Made by a program: the position numbers and the translations under genes. A stretch of DNA of 64,000 bases from positions 434,001 through 498,000 of the forward strand of contig JBEWZL010000056.1 of NCBI GenBank assembly GCA_045837725.1. The letters are read 5' to 3'. Shown here piece by piece: positions 1 to 10,567 of this stretch; the first letter of the stretch is position 1; the number at the start of each line of letters is the position of its first letter. The notes under the pieces are model-generated. The model made no database searches, was not told where the DNA came from, and saw only the letters and a list, made by a program, of their open reading frames with translations. Origin of the DNA: Vermamoeba vermiformis. Its lineage: Eukaryota; Tubulinea; Echinamoebida.

Positions 1-1
1 T

Positions 2-478
2 TTGGCGGCTCAATTAAAAACATTGGTGTTCCCTGACAAAACTTTTCCGAAGATCGGAGCTGTATCTGCTTACATGGCTTTAGCTTGGTCTCCAGTATTC
101 TTCATGACTATATTCTTTACTCGTATGCTCAGCACACGCATTCATCAGCTGTCTTATGTGATTGCTGCTTTGATTTCGAGTTTGATTTTATTCGTGGCGG
201 AAGCAGATCCTGTGCACTTGAACATGTGGAAAGCAACGCACATCGAGCACACAATGTTTCACAAGAACATTGCAGCCTACGTTCTCTTGCCAGAAACCCT
301 ACTAGGAGTCGTCGCGTTTGCTGTGTACAATTGGACGAGCTTGGCCAAGGCAGGGCTCGACAACATTTTTGCCAAGCTTTTTGGTGGCTTGTTTGTGATG
401 TTGTCGTACACTGGGGCCTTGGTACTATCTTATTTCTTCATAGAATCGCATGGAAGAGCTTTTCTCCCGCTCAATTGA
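2..478 (+). CDS. C-terminal part of a multi-pass membrane protein, family unclear (partial)
   Basis: The frame is open from the window edge to a TGA at 476-478, so only the last 158 or so residues are seen. It has about four hydrophobic stretches (near residues 22-40, 48-64, 90-110 and 125-147) joined by short loops and ends with FIESHGRAFLPLN. A last transmembrane helix followed by Glu and a short polar tail is reminiscent of the end of acyltransferase-3 (NRF-6-like) proteins, but no catalytic part is in view and I do not rely on that. The upstream part lies outside the window. That this is coding is likely from its length and composition; the family is open. Confidence 0.55.
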   Translation: MAAQLKTLVFPDKTFPKIGAVSAYMALAWSPVFFMTIFFTRMLSTRIHQLSYVIAALISSLILFVAEADPVHLNMWKATHIEHTMFHKNIAAYVLLPETLLGVVAFAVYNWTSLAKAGLDNIFAKLFGGLFVMLSYTGALVLSYFFIESHGRAFLPLN

Positions 479-774
479 ACACGTAATCGGTCACGTGGTG
501 TCTCGAGTGGATGGGCTTGCCCAACTTTCGTAACGTGAATGGGCGCCATAAACACCACCTTCACAATCAAGTAAGCCATTCGTGTACAGATATATTAAAT
601 CTTGTCGTTGTTAGCACCATTTACACGTCGGTCTCCGTTTCTCTCCGGCTGACAGTTTGAAATGCGAGATAAAATCAGATTGTGTGAATTACAACGAGTA
701 AAATCAAAATCGATTAATAACAATAACTTATTTGACAGTCACAACGAAAGCGGAGACGCTTTTGGCAATTAAAA
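479..774. other. Intergenic stretch upstream of the receptor kinase
   Basis: About 300 bases with no convincing reading frame. It must hold the 3' end of the upstream gene and the promoter and 5' leader of the kinase gene at 775. An AT-rich ATATATTAAAT-like segment lies near 588-599. I see no repeat or RNA gene. Confidence 0.4.
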
Positions 775-3732
775 ATGCGGATCGCAGCCCTGTGTTGCTT
801 TATCTTATGGCTAGATCTGTGTTTCTCTGCACCGAGTAAGTACCGTTATTTATTTAATTATACTCTATTTAATTATATACGAAAATTCGCTTCCGTAGTT
901 GCGAATTAAATTCTTGCTTCCATGTCTAACCGTAAATCCACCACTAAAATTATTATTTTAATTTTAGGTTTCATGTTTGTGACATCTATTCCTAAATCTT
1001 CGACCTACGGAACTCTGCGCGAGATACGAATTGTCGCCCAAAATTACTCTTCGTGGGAATACAAAGCATGCGTGGCAGACGCTTATCATGGGATTGGAAA
1101 GGTGTACAGCCTAAATATAAACTCAAACTATAGCTATGAATTGCTCCCCGAAACGGCCCCGAACAATGGGACTATGAACTACGCTTTGACCTCGATCCAA
1201 GGTTTGACAGAATGCGGTTACGCTGCATTAGTGGTATGTGTATATATTAATACTAGTGCTCCATTTAATTTATTTGACGTAGAATACATCGCTATACAAT
1301 GTGATCGACGGAGACACAAGTGTTGCAGATCTCGCCGCAAGTACCAATTGGCAGCCACCGTTTTACGCAGTATGGATAAACAATCAAGTGGAAACTTTTC
1401 TGTTTACAGGGGTACGTGGCGCCGATAAAATGACGCAACTCAGCTAACACTATTCTAATTAGCAAGGTGTTGTCAGCCGTTTGAACACGACTACTCTCGG
1501 CGCATACAATTACTCTGTATTTTCTGACGGAATGGAGTTGATCAAGAGCTGGGAGCTCTATCAGGAGCCTATTAGTAAGTACTGGTTGTTGAAGCGGGAT
1601 TATAGTCGTTAACATCGTCTGTTTAGCCAAGACATCGTACATCGCCTACTCAATGAGCCTCATCGATAACAGTGCTTGGAAGGCAGTTGTGGACAAGTGT
1701 AATCCCGATTGCACGAGAGATACGACGTTAGGAGACTCATTAGGGTTTCCTACCATCACGGCTAACAGCACGCATTGGTTCTCATGCTACAAAAGTTTGT
1801 TCATTTACCAAAATGTCCTTACATCTGGCACGCATCATTGCACTGTCGCTGGACTTACGGATTCCAGAATGTTGCAGATTGACGCGGACTACCCAATTGA
1901 ATCGAGCAATGCCGAGGACCCGATGTACAGTTGCGTGATGGACGACACAACGATGATGCTCTTAGTGTTTGATTCCAACAGTTTCAAATACACTGTGTAC
2001 GCTCTGGACTCCACAGCTGATTTTTCCATTCAGTCGGCGATCAACGGCAGTGGATACGCTACATCTATGTCATGTGCGGATCAAGTCATTTTAGTGGCCA
2101 CGTGGGACGGCATCTTTTATTACGTTTGGGACAACGGTGTAAGTAGGCCAGAATCGCTATCGATATGTGAACTAACGTCTCTTGAAGACTGGAGTTGTGT
2201 TTCCATATCCTTTCGTTCCCGCATCGAACTCGCCTGTGGCTGAGCCCACAAGTGCTGGTGAACCCAATAGCACGCCTGCTGATGTGCCAGTATTCATTGA
2301 TACACCTCTTGTGACGCCTACTAGTGCCGTCAATTCAAACAACACAGGCGAGCTAACAGCAAATGACAAAGTCCTCGTAGGTGTGCTGGTCGGAGTTGGA
2401 GTGCCAGTGATTGCAGGCGCGATTGTGTTGATTGTCTTCCGCAACAAGTTGATCATGAAGAAGAAGCAAGCTAAAGAAAAAGAAGGATCAGTCTACACCG
2501 CCATCAATTCGTTGCACAAAATCATACCATTCAATGAGCTCAAGTTCACCAAAGAAATTGGAGCCGGAAGTTACGGCAAAGTATTCTTGGGGTACGTTGG
2601 TTTCTGAGCGTAAAATGAATAGCACAGCGATATTTACACGATATTTTACCAGGACATGGGAACGCAAGAAAGTAGCCATTAAAATGAACAATCAAGTTGC
2701 AGACACTGAGAGCTTCATGGCCGAGGCTAGACTGACACTGTAAGCTATTTGTATCGATTAGCGCAGACGTGATTCTGATCTTTGGATGCCTTAGGTCGGT
2801 GCCGTTACACCCCAATCTCGTGCAAACCTACGGCATCAGCATGGACGCGAACACGCCGTACATTGTGCTTGAGTACTGCGAGGGTGGCAGTCTCGATCAG
2901 ATCGTGTTCAACCAAACGATTGGACACAAAGAACAACGAGCTCTTGTGTTGGGCATTGCGCAAGGACTGCTGCACTTACACGCGAACAAGATTGTGCACC
3001 GTGACTTGGCAGCTCGAAATATCTTGGTACGCGTCTTATTGCAGCTGTTTGGTACATTACTAATTGATGTTACGTAGCTCAAAGACGGTATTCCGAAGAT
3101 ATCTGTAAGTTCAAATCAACCGTTTGACACGTGTCATTTGACGATGGATTAATGCTGTTATCGAAACAGGACTTTGGCATGTCACGAGTGCTCAAAGATG
3201 AATCAGCACAAGGCAAGACGAAGAATACAGTGGGACCTATTCGCTGGATGGTACGTCGGAACCCTCGCGCTCAATATGAACTCGTTTTGTCTCATGTAAC
3301 ATTCTAGGCACCAGAGAGTATCGACGACATGACTTACAGCCCGAAGTCTGATGTGTGGACCTTTGGCATTGTTGGTACGTTGCTGTTGCTATCTATGACA
3401 ATTATGGCCAGCTAACGTGATACTATTCAGTGAGTGAAATTGTTCTCGGTCATGAGCCACACCACGACAAGAACCAACTTGACATTGCCGTGAAAATTCG
3501 AGATCAAGGCTTCGCACCAACAATACCTGATGACAGCGATCCAGTGCTGAAAGAACTGATGCACATGTGTTGGAAGTTCAATCCTGATGACAGGCCGGTA
3601 AGTTCAAAAGATCTTAAGATCGTTAAGATGAAAATATATATGAAATGTTACTAACATTGGCTTTTTACTCGCTCTTAGACCATGCAACAAATCATTGAGT
3701 TTTTGTCCGATAATACTTACTCAGAGGTATGA
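775..3732 (+). CDS. Receptor tyrosine kinase (single-pass, novel ectodomain)
   Basis: About a dozen exons (775-835, 968-1233, 1283-1411, 1463-1574, 1627-2138, 2188-2591 and onward) join in frame. Exon 1 encodes a signal peptide. Residues about 25-360 form a Cys- and Asn-rich ectodomain I do not recognise, with many N-glycosylation sites, then a Pro/Thr stalk and one membrane helix at about 422-444, followed by a basic KKKQ stop-transfer. The intracellular kinase shows the glycine loop GAGSYGKV, VAIK lysine, HRDLAARNIL, DFG, RWMAPES, SDVWTFGI and the DDRP helix, so all catalytic residues are present. HRDLAARN with RWMAPES is typical of tyrosine kinases, known from holozoans and some amoebae. 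The stop at 3732 overlaps a possible donor (GTATGA), so one further small exon cannot be excluded. It converges on the gene ending at 3989. Confidence 0.85.
3125..3136. repeat. Palindrome TGACACGTGTCA in an intron (copy 1)
   Basis: Perfect 12-bp palindrome inside an intron of the receptor kinase gene; same 12-mer at three other introns in the window. Confidence 0.7.
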
Positions 3733-3988
3733 AGTTGGTGTGGCCAGATTGCACTCGCGACTTTGATCGCGTGAAAAGACGCTTTTTGTACGAACGGCAC
3801 GTCACTATTGTCGATATGGGCAACATCGAACCGTTACAATCTTTTCTGTCCAGCATAAACAGATTCAGTCGGAACAATTTTCACCGAAACATAAATACTG
3901 ATATTTCCTGACACGTGGCGCTTAATAACGAAAAAGATCTCAGAGTATTTAGTGAAAAAAAAATAAAACTTGTTTACTGCAAAGCTAA

Positions 3989-6816
3989 CTAGACCACAAA
4001 TGAGAGTACAGCTACCAAAACGATCAAGGACACAGCGGTTGTGCGCGCGCCAGTTGAAGTAGTCGTACTGCCCTTTGGTGTATTGGTCGTGGTGGGTACG
4101 ACTTGACTGTTTGGCGGACTAACCACTGGAGTAGCTTTCGGAGGAATAGTGCCGGAGATTTCGGTGTCAAGTGGCACACCATCGACATCTGTCAAGCAAA
4201 CCAAAGTTAGACAATTAGTCGCGACAAAAATGATAGCGAGAACGAACCAAGAAGCGTGATGCCTGCAGTGGAGTAGGTCGCGTCTTGTGCCAGCTGCGTG
4301 TTGAACGTGACGATTTGTTCGTTGGCGAAGAGTTGCGCAGCTTGTTCGGGAGTCAATTCTTGGTTCGAACCATCTGCACGGCATGTTAGATCGTTATCAA
4401 TGAAGCTACCAATCAATACTAACCTGCAGCTATTTGCAACTTGACTTGAAAGTTTGTAGCCAACGCGCTTCGTTTGTTGCCCGCGACAACAGTGACGCGT
4501 GACCCAGCGATGGCCGTGAATGTGGCGAAGTTTTGACGCGTCCATTCGCTGAAGTTAGAATCAGGGGCAGTAGTTGAATTGAAATACAAAACAATCGTCA
4601 CGTCTAAACATCAAGCGTTAGTTGTCGACTTGACATGTTTGCACCAGTTGATGCGACGGACTCACTTTGAGGACATCTCAGCTGTTGTGTAGTTGAGAAC
4701 GACAGCACGTAGTCTTCAAGTTTCCAAGTGAACGAGCTCGTGGTGTTGTCGAGCGTGACACGTGATGACAGCGGGAAGTACTTGCCTCGTTGATTGGCTC
4801 TGAAGTCCGTCGTTGGTGCGATGCCCTATAAACACCAGTTAAAGGCTGGCTTCCAACAAAGAATAAAGTGTTTTTGCCTTACCATCGGCTCCAGGTTGTT
4901 TCTGTCGCTGACAAAAGGAATGGTGATACGTTTGTCTTCCAAGTTGTTGTACGAGAAGTAACCGACACCATCAGCGTTAATGCACTCAGCAATAGGCACA
5001 ATGTTTGAGATAGGCAGTGGCTTGAACGACAAGAGTACTCCCGGATAGTTCGTGTAATCGTCGTAGAACGCGTACACAGTGCAGTCATCGCCGACGAGCG
5101 GAGGAGACTGCGAGATGTGTTAGTGAGCAAGAGCCATTAAATTAAATAATATAATATTGAACTAATGTACTCACCAGAACAATGTCGCTGTATAAACCAT
5201 CAGCTGGAAAACTGCCGACAGCATTGATCATTTGCGTGTCCCAATCAAAGCTGATGAGTTGTTGTGGCTTGGAAGGGCCCGAATTACTCGCATCACTCGC
5301 AGAAATCAAGACGGTATTGTCAGCTAGCATTCAAATTCGTAAGAAATCCTGGAAGAAATTTCCGAGAAAATTTTTAATCACTTACGAATGGAATGTAACG
5401 GAGCACTTTGAATGTTCACATTGTTCGCGAGCGATTTGTTGTTCAGGAAATCAACGAGAAACATCTGAGGACCGTCAGTGATTAGTTGCAAGAGTTTTAT
5501 ACGAGGATCACTTACTCCAGAAGCTACGGAAATTACGGCGATTGAATTGCTGCCAAATACATGCGGGAAGTTGAGAGACACTACGGGCGAGCCTTGCCAT
5601 GTCGCGAGACTGACGTTACGCAACAACACTCCAGTATCCTGTGTACATAGTCAGACAAAGGTAATGAGATCATAATATTTCAAAATGAAGTCTTACGGCG
5701 TTATAAAACAGCACGAAAAAAGTGTAGGCAGGAGTGGCGCAGTGGATCACGAGCTGATTGTCTTGCACGTAGGCAGCAGTGCGGAAGTAACTGTTCTCAA
5801 TGGTGAATTGATAGTTCGGAGACCAGACCGTGACGGGATTGCCGAAAGTGCCATAAACAGTGATCGGAATTTCGACGTTACTGCTGTTTTTGTACACGAT
5901 GACGTCACTCGGATTTGCACCGTTGCCGTTCGGTTGGTTAGTTTCAAATTGATAGGCCGACGTATTAAGGTATGTAAATAGGTTGGAGATATCGCCAGAA
6001 GTGAGCGACGAGACCATCAAATCGTTGCCAAAAGGCGCGAAACTGCCAGTGGCAAGGGTCTGGCCAAGATCCAAATTTACAATCTCCTGCATGTTCGTTG
6101 TGTTGACGACAGCGACCCTCGATCCGGCAATGAGATACATTTTGTTTCCTTGGACGTGCGTAGCTTCAGAAAAGGCACTGAACGTGAAGCTGGATGTGTC
6201 AAAAATAAAATTAATTCAAAATAATTCAGTTTAAAAACCGTTGTTAAACTTTACATCGAATCTGCATTATGTGACCCGTCAGTGCCGCTAACTTTGAGAT
6301 AGCTAGGTTGGTTGTTGACGTATCCTTGCAAGTAAATAAATCCCTAAAATTTAAATCATTAACTGGTGGACCGGATCTGGTCGAGTAACTTACTTGGTCA
6401 TCTTGGGTAAGCACGCCACTGTCATAATATGAAAAACCAACGTCAGCTGGATTGATTTGCCAATCGATATTCCAAACTTGAGTTCGTTCTGGCGCTACCT
6501 CAGGACACAAAAACTAGAATAGAAAGCATTAATCTTAAATATTATTTCAAATTAAGCGTATGACCATAGTCGTATGAGGTGAATAATCAATTATTAATTG
6601 ACTCGAAATTTAAAAATTAATGTTTAAATTGATACTCGCAACGGTTATTTTTATGTAAAGAAGTCAATACCGTACCTTTTTATTTACTTGATTATTACGT
6701 TGAGGATTGACGGCTCTCATTGGATTGCCAGAGTTAGCCAAAACTTCTGCCATAGCAAATCCGACAACAGAAAGAAGGCAAAACAATAGCAAACGTACTG
6801 ATACCTTTGGAATCAT
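3989..6816 (-). CDS. GPI-anchored surface protein with SEA-like repeats
   Basis: Twelve exons give about 700 residues. Start chosen at the ATG at 6816, whose first 25 residues are a clear signal peptide (MIPKVSVRLLLFCLLSVVGF). The middle (about residues 130-430) is rich in short hydrophobic strands and looks like a beta-propeller or other all-beta ectodomain, with N-glycosylation sites. Near the C terminus two exons (4425-4602 and 4241-4374) encode an alpha/beta module of the form FSEWTRQNFATF...SRVTVV, resembling the SEA/ferredoxin-like modules common in protist surface proteins. The tail is Thr/Pro-rich and ends in a hydrophobic segment with no cytoplasmic residues, the pattern of a GPI-attachment signal. 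Not a recognised family; the overall plan (signal, large ectodomain, GPI) is well supported. Confidence 0.75.
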
Positions 6817-7042
6817 TTTTGAAACTGCTACGCTTCGTCCACCTTGCAACGACTTTTTAAAAATGAATCAACCATAAATCGATCCATTTTTAGTCCCAAC
6901 GTGTCACAAAACAAAATCCTGATTATTGATACCGACCTAAAGCTCCAAGTGTCACAATATAACTAGTTATAACATTTTTGGCTGCCGAACAGCGCGTTAT
7001 TTAAAGATTTTGTTACAATAAGTTGGTGAGACAAGATCTAAT

Positions 7043-8657
7043 CTAAATAGTACCCCATTGTCTAATCTTCTTCGAAAATTCAGGGTCATTTTGATACTTA
7101 ATCGCGCGGCAATTGACCTTGTGCTCACGGAACAAGTCTTTGAATTCTTTTGTGGTATCGAGCAAACCTGACGTAGTTACATTAGCTTTAAAACCATTAT
7201 AAGTAACTTCAACATGACTTACCTAAGCTATAGAACAACTTGGCTGAGTTTCCAGACAAAAGCACGTCCAGGCTGAACGGATGTGGGATTGAGTGAGGTC
7301 GGATCTTGTTGACATGCTAACGTCGAACAGTGAGCCATTAAATATTTAATATGTATATATATAACTTACGCGCACGACGTTCATAATGCAGCTGTTAAAG
7401 ATCGTGTTGTACCATTCAGTTTTCGTTCGCAAAGTATTAGCTCGCTGTACAGTGCGAGTTAGTTTTCAATATGACACGTGTCAAACACCGTACTGCACGA
7501 ACTTACTTCCAACATCTCCACGAAGACTTGGCGGAACAACTCTTTGCCGACCTCTTGAGCTGCGGGCAGCAAGTAGACGTTGTTGTCCCGTAACACTGCG
7601 CGCAATGTGATAATGTCGCGCTCATCGACAACTTGATATATCAAATGGTACTATAGTAATACATTAATATGCATCATGGTAAACTAAATCTTGAGTGCTC
7701 GAGACCTAGATCTTGAAGCATCATAAGCTCGAGTGGTACCTTATTAAACAGGCCAGATAACAAGCTCACTTCTTCCCCCTTTCGAGCACGTGCCTCCACT
7801 GAAATGCTGACTGCCTCACCGTTCTCGAATTCGAACGTCAGCCACACGTGAGCACCGGATGAGATTTCGGGATATACTCCAAGAACGTAGTAGACCTAGT
7901 ATAACAATAAATACTTATGACTAAACCTCTCAAGTTGATTAAAAAGGGAGTATACAGAGGCCGGAGCTGGTTCCCGCGGAAAAACCAAAAATAGCTCTAG
8001 ATATTTTATCTCGAATGAAATGTTGTTGATGTTTATGATGTTGGTAAATCGAATACCGCACCTGCTTAATTTGATCGACATTATATGTTTTTTTGTAGTA
8101 TTGAGGCACGGCGTGATGTTCGTCGTAATTAGGATAACTGAAGTTACGAATATTTGAGACCTAAAATCGTAAATAAATTCGTAAATATAAGAATAATGCG
8201 GGCAAAGTCTGCATATATATTACCGTTACTAAAGGCAAATTAAATTCCGCTACTGGAAAAGTCTGGCTCAAGGGATCCCACACAATCTGTTCAAAAAAGT
8301 TACTCCTTGTCGTTTAAAATAAAATCTGCGTTACAATATCCAAAATGCCTATTAAATAACAAATAGTATGATGAAACGATATAAAATTAGCAATAAATTT
8401 GTAACGGTCAGTAAAATGACAGATCTTACCTGCTGATCCACAGAGGTCCCGCTAAAATAAATAGAAGCGGATGCTAATATCAATAAGACAGTAGCAGCAT
8501 TTGCGAAGACAGTCCAGGCAAACACGGTCACTTCCATGCAATGCAGAGCCTTCTTTCTCCGAGACACCTTTGGTTGAACATTGACGGTAATGTTCGGCTG
8601 AACAACAGCTCGTTTTGGTTGCGGTGAAGCAGATCCTTGCGCTTTTTTTGTCTTCAT
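7043..8657 (-). CDS. Membrane-anchored DUF4105 / Lnb-type domain protein
   Basis: Eight exons give about 328 residues. Residues 1-45 are basic and cytoplasmic, followed by one membrane helix (about 48-68). The rest matches the bacterial DUF4105 (Pfam PF13387, Lnb N-terminal periplasmic) pattern block by block: GAHVWLTFEF, SVEARARKGEEVS, GLFNK-YHLIYQVVDERD, the WYNTIFNSC block with the family's conserved Asn-x-Cys, then HPFSLDVLLSGNSAKLFYSLG-LLDT. From family knowledge this is a papain/NlpC-like fold with a Cys nucleophile; bacterial members carry out lipoprotein N-acylation. The candidate Cys is at about residue 249 and a candidate His in the AHVW block. The substrate here is unknown. Introns within the domain show it is a eukaryotic gene. 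It shares a 190 bp divergent promoter with the TRM9-type gene. Confidence 0.8.
7472..7483. repeat. Palindrome TGACACGTGTCA in an intron (copy 2)
   Basis: Inside an intron of the DUF4105 gene. Confidence 0.7.
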
Positions 8658-8848
8658 CTGCGTCGGAAAATAACACTAAAGAAAACTGCGTTGTGAATCG
8701 AATTTATCGCAAGCGACGAGTCAACCACACGTCAACGAGATTAAAATATTATTTTTTATATAAAACTATTTTGTGGTATCACTCGAGTGTTAGGCAGCCG
8801 CGAGGAAGAGATCTTTAAAGCAAATCCGCTCAAATATTAATTCAGACA
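8658..8848. promoter_or_regulatory. Divergent promoter region between DUF4105 gene and TRM9-type gene
   Basis: The two start codons (8657 on the minus strand and 8849 on the plus strand) lie back to back with 191 bases between them, so both genes must be promoted from this segment. It contains an AT-rich core (ATTATTTTTTATATAAAAC near 8748-8766) that could serve as a TATA-like element. Inferred from layout only. Confidence 0.4.
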
Positions 8849-10436
8849 ATGGCGACAACAAATGTTGAAAAAGAATACGTGCATGAAGTATATGAAGCTA
8901 TAGCGCCGCACTTCAGCGAAACTAGATATAAGGTGAGTGAAACGAGGACTTGAGAAAATTAATGTAAAAAGCCAAAAAATCTACTAAGGCTCTAACCAGT
9001 ATATTTAATTACAAAATAATATTTTATACTATTATTCTTATTATTTGCAATTTTCGTTGGCTGTGGAACAAGATCTGACCTGCGAAATCTTTAAAATTTG
9101 CTACCAGGCTAATTTAAATAAAAATCACTAATTAATTTTCATTAGCCATGGCCCTTAGTCGAACAATTTATTAAGGACTTGCCTATTGGTTCACTTGTTG
9201 CGGATGTCGGATGTGGAAATGGCAAATACATGGGTGTAAATCCTTTAACTCATTTCACTGGCTCCGATAGGTACGTTACTCATACTAAAAATAATTATTA
9301 TAGCTATAAATTCTGATTTTATTTCTTTAGGAGTTCAAATCTGATCTCGATCTGTAAAGAGCGAGGTTTTGAAGCAATGGTCGCCGATAATTTATACTTG
9401 CCTTATCGAGACAATATGTTTGTGCGTATTTATTAATAATATTACGACGATCATCGTTATTCTAATCGATTTTAGGACGCTGTCATTTCGATCGCGGTCA
9501 TTCACCACTTTTCAACAGTTGAAAATCGTTTGGCAGCAATAAGAGTACGATCATATTAATATAAATAATATTATTATATGCTTATAACGATGCTCGTATA
9601 GGAATTGACGAGGATATTGAAACCTGGAGGAAAATTATTGGTGACAGTTTGGGCCACCGAACAGGTACGCAAACAAACTGATTTATCCTTATTTGGAAAT
9701 ACTCGTCGATATAAATTATGTAAAACGTTAATAAGACCTTTAACGACGCTTTAAATCACTTCTTAATGCGAAGCGTTAAAAATTTCACGAGTTTATTGTC
9801 GCTCGTAGCGGGCTACGTGACAATAGATATTAATTTATTTCCTTATTTAGAAAGGAAAAGTATACGAGGAGCAGGATGTGATGGTACCGTGGAAATTGAC
9901 GAAAAAATTCGATAAAGAATTTCAAGAGAAGAAATACACGAAGAAAAATAATAATAACAACGATTCTGAGAATAATAATGATGAAAAATCGAATGAAAAT
10001 GCATCTAAAAACGATAATAAGGAAGAAAATAAGACAGAAATTAAAATCGAACAAAACAATAATAATTCGAATGCGGATCTGCCCGTTCAAGAACAAAAAG
10101 AGCCGCAAAACGAAGAAAATACAGCTGCGAATGACGCGGAGAGTAAAAAACAGCGAAATAAATTGCAGAAAAAATTGAAAAGGCAGCAATTAAAAGAACA
10201 AAAACGATTGGAGAAGAAAAATATTTACGAAGACGAGCCTGTCGTCGAAGAAAAAGTATTTAAAAGGTAATATACCATATATCTATACTACGCATACGTA
10301 TTAATATTTTTCTAGATACTATCATATGTTCGTCAAAGGAGAGCTGGATGGGCTCGCATCCAACATTTCCGAACTTACAATCGAAGATTGCGCTTATGAT
10401 CACGACAATTGGTACTTAAAGGCTTTAAAAAAATAA
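8849..10436 (+). CDS. TRM9/ALKBH8-type tRNA wobble-uridine methyltransferase
   Basis: Seven exons. Class I SAM-dependent methyltransferase: the N-terminal block VYEAIAPHFSETRYKPWP and the SAM loop VADVGCGNGKYMGVNP are the signature of Trm9/ALKBH8 methyltransferases, followed by DAVISIAVIHHFST and the LKPGGKLLVTVWA block. The end (YYHMFVKGELDGL, then DNWYL) also matches. Known members, with Trm112, methylate 5-carboxymethyluridine at the tRNA wobble base. The C-terminal region holds an insertion of roughly 110 residues (about 9930-10230) that is almost pure Asn, Lys, Glu and Gln, between the VMVPWKL block and the final motif. No AlkB or RRM domain is present, so this is the yeast Trm9 layout rather than animal ALKBH8. 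Start is the first ATG, giving the expected N-terminal helix. Confidence 0.88.
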
Positions 10437-10567
10437 AACTCATAGTAATTTTATTAAACTTAGCATTTATTTACCAACGCCACGACCTCGTTAATTATTG
10501 CAACTCCGCACGAGTTCACCGAAACTGCCTGCAAATTTTGTTTTTTTCTCGCCAAAACCAAACCACG

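Noticed and set aside
2-478. Firm assignment of the first gene to acyltransferase-3.
   Set aside because: Only the last helices are visible and no family motif can be verified.
9830-10189. Minus-strand Phe/Leu/Ile-rich open frame opposite the TRM9-type gene.
   Set aside because: Complement of the Asn/Lys/Glu-rich coding tract; the plus strand frame continues a well-defined enzyme.
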